A DNA stretch of 16,486 nucleotides, taken from positions 1 through 16,486 of the forward strand of contig CAYFGJ010000013.1 of NCBI GenBank assembly GCA_964342835.1, in the 5' to 3' direction. This document shows, piece by piece, positions 6,615 through 15,247 of this stretch (position 1 is the first letter of the stretch; every line of letters starts with the position of its first letter). The notes under the pieces were generated by a model, which ran no database searches, was not told the DNA's origin, and saw nothing but the letters and a program-made list of their open reading frames with translations. This DNA comes from GCA-2716945 sp964342835. Its GTDB lineage: Bacteria > Pseudomonadota > Gammaproteobacteria > GCA-002705445 > GCA-002716945. The translations under genes were made by a program, and so were the position numbers.

Positions 6615-7933
6615 TGGAATTGAAGAAATTTTTTATTAAAACCCAAGGATGCCAGATGAATGAATATGATTCTGAAAAACTTGGTGATATTTTAAAAAAT
6701 AATTTAAATTTTATTCAATCTGATAATGCAGAAAATGCTGATGTATTATTATTAAACACATGTTCAATACGAGAAAAATCACAAGAAAAAGTATTTTCTG
6801 AACTTGGTAGATGGAAAAAAATTAAAGAAAAAAAACCAAGTACACTTATTGCGGTTGGTGGATGCGTAGCATCGCAAGAAGGAGAGAAAATAAAAACTAG
6901 ATCACCACAGGTTGATATTGTTTTTGGTCCACAAACAATTCATAGATTACCTAAAATGATTAAGGATATAAAAAATCAAAAAAAAACATCTATTGATATC
7001 AGTTTTCCAGAAATAGAAAAATTTGATTATATACCTAATTCGAAAAAGAAATTTCCAACAGCTTTTGTTACCATAATGGAAGGTTGTAGCAAGTATTGTA
7101 CTTTTTGTGTTGTACCATATACACGTGGAGAAGAAGTTAGCAGAAGGTTTGATGATATAATTTATGAAGTTAACAATTTAGCTAAATTGGGAACCAAAGA
7201 AATCATATTATTAGGACAAAATGTAAATGCTTATCAGTCATATATGATGGATGGTAAAAAAGCAGATTTTGCTACTCTCGTTAGACATATATCATATATT
7301 ACAGGTATTAAGAGAATTAGACATACAACATCACATCCAATTGATTGTACTGATAATTTTATAAACGAGTATACTAATCCAATACTAGCAGATAATTTAC
7401 ATTTACCTGTGCAATCAGGCTCAGATATTATATTAACAAAAATGAAAAGGAAACATTGTATTTTAGAATATAAGAATGTAATAAAAAAAATCAGAGATTT
7501 AAGACCAAATATTAGTCTGACTTCAGATTTTATTGTAGGTTATCCAAATGAAACCGATTATGATTTTGAACAGACAATGAATTTAATAAATGAGTTAGAG
7601 TTTGATGATGCATATAGTTTTATATATAGCAAAAGACCTGGAACACCTGCATCTTTTGAAAAAGATAATATTTCAGAAAAAATAAAGAAAAAAAGATTAA
7701 ATGTTTTACAGTCTAGAATTAAAGAATTATCTAAGAATTATCTTTCAAATATGATTAATACTAATCACAAAATATTAGTAGAAGGCATATCAGTTAGAAA
7801 TAACAAAGAATTTTTTGGAAGAACATATAATAATAAAATTGTCAATTTTATAGGCACATCTGATTTAGTAGGAAAAATGATTGACATAAAGATAACAGAT
7901 TTAAGATCTAACACATTAAGAGGTAAATTATAA
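6614..7933 (+). CDS. miaB: tRNA-2-methylthio-N6-dimethylallyladenosine synthase MiaB
   Basis: A radical-SAM methylthiotransferase of 439 residues (family usually 440-475) that methylthiolates i6A37 in tRNAs reading UNN codons. The N-terminal UPF0004 domain carries the three auxiliary-cluster cysteines C13 (KTQGCQMN), C50 (NTCSIREK) and C84 (VGGCVAS). The radical-SAM motif is C158-x3-C162-x2-C165 (EGCSKYCTFCVVPYTRG). LPVQSGSD, SDFIVGYPNET and FIYSKRPGTPA follow, and the last ~60 residues match a TRAM RNA-binding domain. It overlaps the ssb stop by one base. Its own stop overlaps the proposed phoH start. miaB-phoH-ybeY-corC-lnt is a conserved gammaproteobacterial cluster. Confidence 0.97.
   Translation: MELKKFFIKTQGCQMNEYDSEKLGDILKNNLNFIQSDNAENADVLLLNTCSIREKSQEKVFSELGRWKKIKEKKPSTLIAVGGCVASQEGEKIKTRSPQVDIVFGPQTIHRLPKMIKDIKNQKKTSIDISFPEIEKFDYIPNSKKKFPTAFVTIMEGCSKYCTFCVVPYTRGEEVSRRFDDIIYEVNNLAKLGTKEIILLGQNVNAYQSYMMDGKKADFATLVRHISYITGIKRIRHTTSHPIDCTDNFINEYTNPILADNLHLPVQSGSDIILTKMKRKHCILEYKNVIKKIRDLRPNISLTSDFIVGYPNETDYDFEQTMNLINELEFDDAYSFIYSKRPGTPASFEKDNISEKIKKKRLNVLQSRIKELSKNYLSNMINTNHKILVEGISVRNNKEFFGRTYNNKIVNFIGTSDLVGKMIDIKITDLRSNTLRGKL
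7920..7924 (+). promoter_or_regulatory. Shine-Dalgarno GAGGT deciding the phoH start
   Basis: GAGGT, complementary to the 16S tail, sits inside the last codons of miaB. Five bases separate it from ATA at 7930-7932 and two from ATT at 7927-7929. The 5-base spacing equals that of the rpoA site in this window, which favours ATA as initiator. No such site precedes the TTG at 8008. Confidence 0.45.
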
Positions 7934-8901
7934 CAACTAAAATAACACATCAAAATATAATTCTTAGGCCACAAGATAATGAAAGACTTGCAAACCTTTG
8001 CGGATTATTGGATGAAAACCTCAGACAGATTGAATCTCATATGAAGGTAGAAATATCTAATAGAGGAAATTCTTTCAGAATCAAAGGAGATGAAAAAATT
8101 GTTCCATTGACTTCGCAGCTTTTAGAAGAATTATATAAAATTTCGGAACATGAAGAACTTACACCTAAACAACTTTATATGTATATGAACAAGCAAACCC
8201 AATACAAAAATAACTTAGAAGAAAACAGCGAAACTATAATAAAGTTGAAAAAAATAACAATCAAGCCCAAATGCAAATCTCAAGAAACTTATATTAAAGA
8301 AATAAATAATAATGACCTAACATTTGGTGTAGGTCCTGCAGGTACTGGTAAAACATATTTAGCAGTTGCATGTGCAGTCTATTATCTTGAAAATGATTTA
8401 GTAAAAAAAATATTTTTAGCCAGACCAGCAATTGAAGCTGGAGAAAAACTAGGATTTCTTCCTGGTGATTTAGCAGAAAAAGTTAATCCCTATTTACAGC
8501 CAATATATGATGCTTTGTATGAAATAATTGGTTTTGATAGAGTTACAAAATTATTAGAAAAAAAGATTATTGAAATTGCTCCACTTGCATATATGAGAGG
8601 GCGTACTTTAAATGACGCGTTTATCATATTAGATGAAGCTCAGAATACCACCATTGCTCAAATGGAAATGTTTCTAACTAGAATTGGTTATGGCTCAAAA
8701 ACTGTTGTAACTGGTGATACGAGTCAAATTGATCTTCCAAGAGATATAAAATCAGGATTGAAAGATGCGCTAGAATTTGTACCAAAAATCAAAGGTGTAT
8801 ATACAGCAAAATTTAAAGCACAAGATGCGATGCGACATCAAATTGTCAAATCTATCATTAGCGAATATGATAAAAGAAAAAAAGAATCCATTAAAAATTA
8901 A
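7930..8901 (+). CDS. phoH: PhoH-family ATPase (YbeZ), probably using a non-standard start codon
   Basis: A PhoH/YbeZ-type P-loop ATPase that acts with YbeY in RNA/ribosome metabolism. From the start chosen here, Walker A GPAGTGKT is residues 135-142 and Walker B ILDEAQ has D235/E236; the family motifs RPAIEAGEKLGFLPGD and APLAYMRGRTLNDAF are intact. The first ATG/GTG/TTG-type codon is TTG 8008, but the 26 codons before it continue the family's conserved N-terminus (IILRPQDNERLANLCG, matching E. coli ITLEPADNARLLSLCG). That frame is open back to a stop at 7924-7926 and has no standard start. I therefore propose ATA 7930 (323 residues), overlapping the miaB stop as ATAA with GAGGT 5 bases upstream; ATT 7927 or ATA 7942 are alternatives. 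Function is sure; the exact start is not. Confidence 0.85.
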   Translation: MTTKITHQNIILRPQDNERLANLCGLLDENLRQIESHMKVEISNRGNSFRIKGDEKIVPLTSQLLEELYKISEHEELTPKQLYMYMNKQTQYKNNLEENSETIIKLKKITIKPKCKSQETYIKEINNNDLTFGVGPAGTGKTYLAVACAVYYLENDLVKKIFLARPAIEAGEKLGFLPGDLAEKVNPYLQPIYDALYEIIGFDRVTKLLEKKIIEIAPLAYMRGRTLNDAFIILDEAQNTTIAQMEMFLTRIGYGSKTVVTGDTSQIDLPRDIKSGLKDALEFVPKIKGVYTAKFKAQDAMRHQIVKSIISEYDKRKKESIKN

Positions 8902-8917
8902 GATAATAAAAAAAATA

Positions 8918-9337
8918 ATGAGAGGATATATTCCAACAGATTATAAAATCTCAAAGTGGGCCAGAATATCTTACATGAAAAAAAAAGAATCTTTAGTAAC
9001 TATAAAATTGGCTGATAAAAAAGAAATGATGAAATTGAATCAATTATATTTGAATAAAAAGAAATCATGTAACATTTTATCCTTTCCATATAACGATGTT
9101 TTAGAGTTCGGTATATATATATTAGGTGATATAATTCTTTGTCCATCTGTAGTAAACAAAGAATCTAAAATTTATAATAAAACACCTGATTCTCGTTGGG
9201 CACATATGATCATACATTCAATGTTACATCTTCAGGGATATAGACATAATTCAATAGTTAACAGAGATAAAATGGAAACAGTAGAAATAAAACTTATGAA
9301 ACAACTTGGTTACCAAAATCCATATCATGCAAACTGA
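8918..9337 (+). CDS. ybeY: endoribonuclease YbeY (rRNA maturation factor)
   Basis: YbeY is a metal-dependent endoribonuclease acting in 16S rRNA 3' maturation and ribosome quality control. From ATG 8918 (16 bases after phoH) the protein has 139 residues (E. coli 155); in-frame codons further upstream lie inside phoH and are not homologous, though a rare ATT/ATA start at 8897-8915 could restore part of the missing first strand. The zinc motif H100-x3-H104-x5-H110 (HSMLHLQGYRH) keeps all three ligands, and CNILSFPY, LGDIILC and WAHM are clear. Unusual points: the family's conserved Tyr-Arg before the NVLSF motif is Y44-L45 here, and GYDH is GYRH. The start of corC overlaps its end by 11 bases. 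Confidence 0.9.
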   Translation: MRGYIPTDYKISKWARISYMKKKESLVTIKLADKKEMMKLNQLYLNKKKSCNILSFPYNDVLEFGIYILGDIILCPSVVNKESKIYNKTPDSRWAHMIIHSMLHLQGYRHNSIVNRDKMETVEIKLMKQLGYQNPYHAN

Positions 9338-10151
9338 AATAAAAAAGAAAAAATGGTTAGATAAACTTTTAGGTTATATAACAGATAGCCCAAAAAAGAA
9401 GTCTGATTTGTTAGAAGTTTTAAATGAATCAGTTAAAGATGGCTTAATAGACTCAAACTCTCTAGAAATGATAGAAGGTGTTTTTAAAGTATCAGAAATA
9501 CAAGTCAGAGATATAATGATACCACGACCGCATATGACTGTAGTGGATATAAACGATAATATTAATGCAATTATCAAAAAGGTTGTAGAATCTGGTCATT
9601 CCAGATTCCCGGTTATTGATCAAGATAGAGATAATATAATTGGAATACTTTTCGCTAAAGATTTACTTAAGAAAACTAAAACAGATAAAATAAATGACTT
9701 TGATTTACATGATTGTTTAAGACCTGCAGTATTTGTTCCAGAGAGCAAACGATTAAATATATTGTTAAATGAATTCAAAACTGGAAGAAATCATATAGCT
9801 ATTGTTATAGGTGAACATAGCAATGTCTCTGGTTTAGTTACAATTGAGGATGTTCTTGAAGAAATTGTAGGTGAAATAGATGATGAGCATGATAAAACTA
9901 ATGACACAAAAATTCTTACACAAAGCAAGGGAAAATTCTTGGTTGATGCACTAACCACTCTAGATGAGTTTAATAATCATTTTTTCACTAAGTTTCAGGA
10001 TGATGATATTGATACATTGGGTGGCTACTTAATGAATAAATTTGAGAGAGTCCCATCCAAGAATGAAACTATACAAATTGATAACTTAATATTTAAGGTT
10101 ATTTCCGTTGATTCTAGAAAAATTAATAGAGTTCAAGTCGTCGTTGAATAA
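9327..10151 (+). CDS. corC: CorC/YbeX, CBS-domain protein (magnesium/cobalt homeostasis family)
   Basis: A 274-residue cytosolic protein (E. coli YbeX 292). After an N-terminal segment with ESVKDGLIDSNSLEMIEGVF comes VRDIMIPRPHMTVVD, opening the two CBS domains (about residues 60-190; GHSRFPVIDQDRDNIIGILFAKDLL and HIAIVIGEHSNVSGLVTIEDVLEEIVGEIDDE). A C-terminal CorC/HlyC domain (about 200-274) includes DDDIDTLGGYLMNKFERVP. CBS pairs bind adenine nucleotides; the family is linked to Mg/Co efflux, and YbeX also to ribosome metabolism. I chose ATG 9327, inside the end of ybeY, over TTG 9306. The gene's 3' end overlaps lnt. Confidence 0.94.
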   Translation: MQTEIKKKKWLDKLLGYITDSPKKKSDLLEVLNESVKDGLIDSNSLEMIEGVFKVSEIQVRDIMIPRPHMTVVDINDNINAIIKKVVESGHSRFPVIDQDRDNIIGILFAKDLLKKTKTDKINDFDLHDCLRPAVFVPESKRLNILLNEFKTGRNHIAIVIGEHSNVSGLVTIEDVLEEIVGEIDDEHDKTNDTKILTQSKGKFLVDALTTLDEFNNHFFTKFQDDDIDTLGGYLMNKFERVPSKNETIQIDNLIFKVISVDSRKINRVQVVVE

Positions 10152-11607
10152 AAAATATTATCTAGTTTTTTTTGCTGCTGCAATATATTCTTTAGCATTT
10201 TCACCTACAAATTTAAAAATTCTTGCTTATTTATCTATATCTTTATTTTATATATTACTTCTAGAATCAGATAAAAAAGATTCTATGAGACTATCATTTC
10301 TTTATGGTCTAATTTCTTATTTAGTTGGCGTGAGCTGGGTGTTCAACAGTATATATGATTTTGGCGGACAACATTTTATTTCATCGATATTAATTACAGC
10401 TATATTTGTTTTAACGTTAGCAATAACTTTTATACCCATTGGTTTTTTTATAAATAAATCCTTAAAACTAACTTCCTTTAGTGCTTGCATATTTTTTTCA
10501 TCTTTATGGATATTATCTGAATTTATCAGATCAAATATTTTTGGAGGTTTTCCTTGGCTTATATTAGGTCATAGTCAAATACATACTATCTATGAAAATA
10601 TTTATCCTATTCTAGGTTCTTATTTTGTTGGCTTTATTGTTACAGCACTTTCGTCTTTTTGTGTTGTCATTTATATAAATAATTTCAAAACAAAATATCT
10701 ATTACAATTAATTTTAGTTATTTCTGTATTATTTATAATTAATATTATACCAATTAACTGGACTAAACATTCTGATCAGAAAATTAATTTTACAATTATA
10801 CAGGCCAATGTTCATCAGGGTCTTAAATTTGATAAATCAACTATAATAAAAATAAAACAAAAGTATGAGGAAATGTCTAATAAATATAATGGAAAAGATT
10901 TAATAATATGGCCAGAAACAGCAATTCCTACATTTAATAATAATGATTTATATTTGAAAAAACTACAAAATAAATTTGATAAATCTCTGCTAGTATCTGG
11001 TATTTTTCGTTTTGATACTCAATCTAATAAAATTTTTAATAGTATTGTGTTTTTAAATAAAAATATTCAGTTCTATGATAAGAGACATCTTGTTCCTTTT
11101 GGTGAATACATGCCTTTTTCCAACATATTACAACATGTCGGTAAATTTTTAGATGTACCTATGTCAAACTTATCAAGTGGGAATTATCATCAATCATCAA
11201 TCAAGTATAATGATGAGTTAATATACCCACTTGTATGTTATGAGATTGCATTTCCAAAATTAATTTCAGTTGATAAGGAGACATATGGATTAGTAATTAA
11301 CTTAAGTAACGATGGCTGGTTTGGCAATTCATTTGCGCCTTATCAGCATTTGCAAATTACTCAAGTGAGAGCTTTAGAAACGCAGAGATATATATTGAGA
11401 GCTGCAAATACAGGAATTTCAGCAATAATTAATCCAAAAGGAAAAATTTATAAGTCCATTCCACTTAATAAAGAAGGAGTTTTGTCGGATACAGTATACT
11501 CTACAAAATTTTTAACCCCTTATATGGTTTTTGGAGATTACCCTGTTTTGATGTTAATATTCATATTTATATTTTTATATATTTTTAGATCAAGTAAACA
11601 TGGATAA
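10108..11607 (+). CDS. lnt: apolipoprotein N-acyltransferase
   Basis: Lnt adds the third acyl chain to the N-terminal cysteine of outer-membrane lipoproteins in the inner membrane. 499 residues (E. coli 512): several hydrophobic helices over about residues 17-215 (with AFSP, VSWVFNSIYDFGG, GGFPWLILGHSQ), a periplasmic nitrilase domain with the Glu-Lys-Cys triad E270 (WPETA), K325 (DKRHLVPFGEYMP) and C377 (VCYEI), then NLSNDGWFG, and a final transmembrane helix near 475-495. The start is TTG 10108, 44 bases inside corC, with AAGGT 8 bases upstream and an N-terminus resembling E. coli (LIE near residues 6-8). TTG 10144, overlapping the corC stop by 8 bases, is also possible. It overlaps leuS by 8 bases. 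Its substrates would include LptE. Confidence 0.95.
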   Translation: MILEKLIEFKSSLNKKYYLVFFAAAIYSLAFSPTNLKILAYLSISLFYILLLESDKKDSMRLSFLYGLISYLVGVSWVFNSIYDFGGQHFISSILITAIFVLTLAITFIPIGFFINKSLKLTSFSACIFFSSLWILSEFIRSNIFGGFPWLILGHSQIHTIYENIYPILGSYFVGFIVTALSSFCVVIYINNFKTKYLLQLILVISVLFIINIIPINWTKHSDQKINFTIIQANVHQGLKFDKSTIIKIKQKYEEMSNKYNGKDLIIWPETAIPTFNNNDLYLKKLQNKFDKSLLVSGIFRFDTQSNKIFNSIVFLNKNIQFYDKRHLVPFGEYMPFSNILQHVGKFLDVPMSNLSSGNYHQSSIKYNDELIYPLVCYEIAFPKLISVDKETYGLVINLSNDGWFGNSFAPYQHLQITQVRALETQRYILRAANTGISAIINPKGKIYKSIPLNKEGVLSDTVYSTKFLTPYMVFGDYPVLMLIFIFIFLYIFRSSKHG

Positions 11608-14038
11608 AGAATACAAACCAAATATAGTAGAACAAGAAGCCCATAAGTATTGGGAGAGTGATAATTCATTTAAAACTGATTTATCTAATACAGACGATAA
11701 ATTTTATTGTCTAAGCATGTTTCCTTATCCTAGTGGTAAATTACATATGGGACATGTTAGAAATTATACAATTGGAGATTTAATATCTCGTTCCAACAAA
11801 ATGAAAGGTAAGAATGTTTTTCAACCAATGGGTTGGGATTCATTTGGACTTCCAGCAGAAAATGCTGCTATAGAAAATAATGTTCATCCAGCTGAATGGA
11901 CTAAACAAAATATTAAACATATGAAAGAACAACTTACCAAGTTGGGGTTTGCTTATGATTGGTCATCAGAACTTACAACATCTGATCCAAAATATTTCAA
12001 ATGGGAACAATGGTTTTTTTTAAAATTGTTGAAAAATAAATTAGTTTATAAAAAAAACGCTGAGGTTAATTGGGATCCTGTAGATCAAACTGTACTTGCA
12101 AATGAACAAGTAATTGATGGTAGAGGTTGGAGATCAGGCGCTACTATTGAACGAAAACAAATATCGCAATGGTTTTTAGCTATTTCAAATTATTCTCAAG
12201 AATTACTTGATAGTATTGATAGTCTTAAGAACTGGCCTTCATCGGTAAAAATTATGCAAAAAAATTGGATAGGGAAATCTGAAGGTGTAATTATTAATTT
12301 TAAAATTAAAAATAGCAAATCATCTGTACCAGTTTTCACAACTAGATTGGATACTTTGTTAGGCGTAACGTTTATATCTGTTAATCCTTCTCATAAATTA
12401 ATAACTGATAATATTGTAAATAATAAAGACATTAAGGATTTTTTAGAAAATTTTTTATCAACAAAAATGTCTGAAGAATATCTGTCTACAATAGAGAAAG
12501 ATGGTGTAGATACTGGATTAAGGGCGATACATCCAATAACGAAAGAAGAAATACCGATTTGGATCGCAAATTATGTGTTAGAGGGATATGGAACTGGTGC
12601 AGTCATGTCTGTTCCTGGACATGATGTTAGAGATTATGATTTTGCAAAAAAATTTAAATTACCAATTATAAATGTTATTAAATCGATTGATTTATTGGAT
12701 AAAAATAAAGCTCCATATACTGAAGATGGTATATTAGTTAATTCTGGGGTTTATAATAACCTAACCTCTGAAGAAGCTAGAAATGCTATGTTGAAAGATT
12801 TAGAAAATTCAAATCTGGTAACTAAAGAAATAAAGTATAGATTACGTGATTGGGGTATATCTAGACAACGTTATTGGGGATGCCCTATACCTGTTTATTA
12901 TCATGATGATGACAAATCAATACATCCAATTCCTGAAGATCAATTACCAGTTGAATTACCTGATGATGTAGATTTTTCTATAGAAGGTAATCCATTGGAG
13001 AATCATCCTACATGGAAAAAAATGAAGTGCCCAGTTACTGGCAAAGATTCAACTAGAGAAACAGATACTTTTGATACATTTTTTGAATCTTCTTGGTACT
13101 ATATAAGATTTTTATCTGCAAATGATAACGAGATGATATTGAATAAAAAATATGATAAATGGTTACCAGTAGACCAATATATAGGTGGAATTGAGCATGC
13201 AATATTACATTTACTTTATGCACGCTTCTTTCACAAACTAATGCGCGACTTAAAGATAGTTAATAATTCAGAACCTTTTTCATCACTTCTTTCACAAGGT
13301 ATGGTTTTAAAGGATGGTGCCAAGATGTCTAAATCCAAGAATAATACTGTTGATCCAAATGATATGATTGAAAGATATGGTGCGGATACCATTAGATTAT
13401 TTATAATATTTGCAGCGCCACCAGATCAGAACCTTGAGTGGTCAGATTCCGCTATAGAAGGATCATTTAAATTTTTGAAGAGATTGTGGGCAGTTTGTTA
13501 TTCATTCAAAGAGGTAAAAAAACACACAGATTGCAAAAAATTGGAGGATGTTAAGAATCTAAGAAAGAAAATTCATCACTCTATAATGAGAGTGACTAGA
13601 GATTTTTTTGAAAGAAAAAGTTTTAATACAGCCGTTGCTACGCTGATGGAATTATTAAACGAGCTCATTAAGTTTCAAAAATTATATCCAAACGAGAAAA
13701 ATACTATGGAAGAAGGTATTTTTAGTTTATTAAAAATGTTGTCACCAATTTCTCCTCATATCACTCATCATATTTGGTTACTTCTTGGCAATGATAATCC
13801 TATTCATTTGGAATCCTGGCCAATAGTAGACTCATCAGCACTTGAGGAATCAAAAACAGAGCTTATTATTCAAATAAATGGTAAACTTAGATCTAGTATA
13901 CAGATTGATATTGGACAAAACGAAGAATCTGCAAAAATGATAGCTAGTTCTGACAAAAAAATAAAACCATATCTTATGAATAAAAAAATAAAAAAAATTG
14001 TATACATACAAGATAAATTAATAAATTTTGTAGTTTGA
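11600..14038 (+). CDS. leuS: leucine--tRNA ligase
   Basis: A class I synthetase of 812 residues charging tRNA-Leu. The HIGH motif is HMGH 49-52 (YPSGKLHMGHVRNY), then PMGWDSFGLPAENAA, the CP1 editing domain (about 220-410), WGCPIPVYY, and KMSKS 575-579 (GAKMSKSKNNTVDP). The anticodon-binding and C-terminal tRNA-contact domains follow. It is 48 residues shorter than E. coli LeuRS mainly because the leucine-specific insertion before KMSKS is absent (QGMVLKDGAKMSKS), as in many other bacteria. In the editing site T247, T248 and T252 are kept, but the usual proline of TTRPDT is leucine (L250). The deacylation-related HDVRD is intact. The gene overlaps lnt by 8 bases; lptE follows 3 bases after the stop. 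Confidence 0.98.
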   Translation: MDKEYKPNIVEQEAHKYWESDNSFKTDLSNTDDKFYCLSMFPYPSGKLHMGHVRNYTIGDLISRSNKMKGKNVFQPMGWDSFGLPAENAAIENNVHPAEWTKQNIKHMKEQLTKLGFAYDWSSELTTSDPKYFKWEQWFFLKLLKNKLVYKKNAEVNWDPVDQTVLANEQVIDGRGWRSGATIERKQISQWFLAISNYSQELLDSIDSLKNWPSSVKIMQKNWIGKSEGVIINFKIKNSKSSVPVFTTRLDTLLGVTFISVNPSHKLITDNIVNNKDIKDFLENFLSTKMSEEYLSTIEKDGVDTGLRAIHPITKEEIPIWIANYVLEGYGTGAVMSVPGHDVRDYDFAKKFKLPIINVIKSIDLLDKNKAPYTEDGILVNSGVYNNLTSEEARNAMLKDLENSNLVTKEIKYRLRDWGISRQRYWGCPIPVYYHDDDKSIHPIPEDQLPVELPDDVDFSIEGNPLENHPTWKKMKCPVTGKDSTRETDTFDTFFESSWYYIRFLSANDNEMILNKKYDKWLPVDQYIGGIEHAILHLLYARFFHKLMRDLKIVNNSEPFSSLLSQGMVLKDGAKMSKSKNNTVDPNDMIERYGADTIRLFIIFAAPPDQNLEWSDSAIEGSFKFLKRLWAVCYSFKEVKKHTDCKKLEDVKNLRKKIHHSIMRVTRDFFERKSFNTAVATLMELLNELIKFQKLYPNEKNTMEEGIFSLLKMLSPISPHITHHIWLLLGNDNPIHLESWPIVDSSALEESKTELIIQINGKLRSSIQIDIGQNEESAKMIASSDKKIKPYLMNKKIKKIVYIQDKLINFVV

Positions 14039-14041
14039 TTT

Positions 14042-14539
14042 ATGAATAATATTTTTAAAGTTTTTGTATTTTCTTTGACATCTTTGATACTGATTTCCTG
14101 TGGGTATACGATAAGAGGAAGTCTTAATTTGCCAAATAACATTGATCAAATTACATTACACTCACAAGAGTATTCAGATGTTTCTAATGATATAAATTTA
14201 TTATTAACAAGCATGAATATTAAAACGGCAACAAAATCAAGAGATGATGATTATGCAATCCACATAATTAACGAAAGACTAGACAAGAGACAATTAACTA
14301 TTAATCCGGATGGTAGAGTTAATGAGTATGAATTAATTTTTACGGTAACTTTTGCAATAAAAACACCATCAAAACAATTTATGCCGGATACAATAACTTT
14401 ATATAGAGATTATTCTTTTGATGAAAGTAAAATTTTAGGTACATCTGACAGAGAATCCACCCTTCATGATGAAATGATTGCAACTGCTTCAACCATTATA
14501 ATTGATAGATTCAAAGCTAAAATAATCAATAATCCATAA
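14042..14539 (+). CDS. lptE: LPS-assembly lipoprotein LptE
   Basis: LptE is an outer-membrane lipoprotein that plugs the LptD barrel and helps insert lipopolysaccharide. 165 residues (E. coli 193). The N-terminus is a lipoprotein signal peptide (FKVFVFSLTSLILISCGY) with a lipobox ending at C20; acylation would depend on Lnt encoded upstream. The segment after the cysteine (CGYTIRGSLNLP) matches the family's CGFxLRG...LP start, and the rest has the weak alternating pattern typical of this fast-evolving family. Position right after leuS is standard for gammaproteobacteria. The usual next gene, holA, is not here; a convergent gene begins at the very next base. Confidence 0.9.
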   Translation: MNNIFKVFVFSLTSLILISCGYTIRGSLNLPNNIDQITLHSQEYSDVSNDINLLLTSMNIKTATKSRDDDYAIHIINERLDKRQLTINPDGRVNEYELIFTVTFAIKTPSKQFMPDTITLYRDYSFDESKILGTSDRESTLHDEMIATASTIIIDRFKAKIINNP

Positions 14540-15238
14540 TTATTTCTTCTTTATAAAATCATATGGCTCATGTCTCGTTCTATCATGAACATCCATTCTG
14601 TAATTGATAAATTTATCCAAATCATTGAAATGAAAAAAAGGATTTCCTTCAATTTGTTCACTCATTGTAGAAATTTTTTTTACTGAGTAATCATGTCCAG
14701 GTAATATTAATGTTGAATTAGGTAATTTATTTTTTAAGTTCTTTAATGAAGAAAACATATCTTCTGGAGAGCCGCCATGTAAATCACATCTACCACAACC
14801 ATAAACAAATAATGTGTCACCTGCAATTAGATTGTTCCCAATCATGTAACATACTGATCCAGGTGTGTGGCCAGGTGTATGAATAGATTTTATTTCAGAT
14901 TCCCCTAATTTTATAGTATCACCACTTTCAGTGATCTCTATATTATCAAAAGATTTTCCCCAAAAAGAATATTCTTTTTTATTAATATAAATTTGCACAT
15001 CATTATGTTTTAATACTTCATCTATGGCATTTACATGATCATGATGACTATGAGTTAAAAAAATCTTTTTTAAGATTAAATTATTTTTTTTTATATATTC
15101 ATTAGGTTTTGCTAAATCCCATGCTGGATCAATAATAGCTGCTTCTTTGGTTTTTATATCTGAAATGATATATATTAAATTCTGCATTGGACCCACATCA
15201 AATGTTTTAATAATAAACTTATTTGTTTCTTGTTGCAT
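14540..15238 (-). CDS. metallo-beta-lactamase-fold hydrolase, glyoxalase II-like
   Basis: A 232-residue soluble protein of the MBL superfamily with all metal ligands: H63-x-H65-x-D67-H68 (LTHSHHDHVNA), the histidine of GHTPGS, the aspartate of AGDTLF, and the last histidine of LPGHDYS. The segment VYGCGRCDLHGGSPEDMF and the C-terminal EGNPFFHF are typical of hydroxyacylglutathione hydrolase-like proteins often annotated as GloB-related, but it lacks the long C-terminal substrate domain of true GloB. The likely reaction is hydrolysis of a thioester such as S-lactoylglutathione; the substrate cannot be read from the sequence. The ATG (codon 15236-15238) begins just past a candidate -10. Its stop abuts the lptE stop with no bases between. 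Confidence 0.85.
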   Translation of the reverse strand: MQQETNKFIIKTFDVGPMQNLIYIISDIKTKEAAIIDPAWDLAKPNEYIKKNNLILKKIFLTHSHHDHVNAIDEVLKHNDVQIYINKKEYSFWGKSFDNIEITESGDTIKLGESEIKSIHTPGHTPGSVCYMIGNNLIAGDTLFVYGCGRCDLHGGSPEDMFSSLKNLKNKLPNSTLILPGHDYSVKKISTMSEQIEGNPFFHFNDLDKFINYRMDVHDRTRHEPYDFIKKK

Positions 15239-15247
15239 AATTTCAGA

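Noticed and set aside
8777..8917. Longer YbeY beginning inside phoH
   Set aside because: The extra 47 residues are the phoH coding sequence read in another frame and match nothing in YbeY.
13250..13330. Loss of the leucine-specific domain of LeuRS as a novelty
   Set aside because: The short form before KMSKS is common in other bacteria, so it only explains the protein length.
13980..14000. A-runs of 7-8 bases near the end of leuS (and at the start of rpsK) as programmed slippage sites
   Set aside because: Long A-runs are common in lysine codons of this AT-rich genome, and the reading frames are intact across them.
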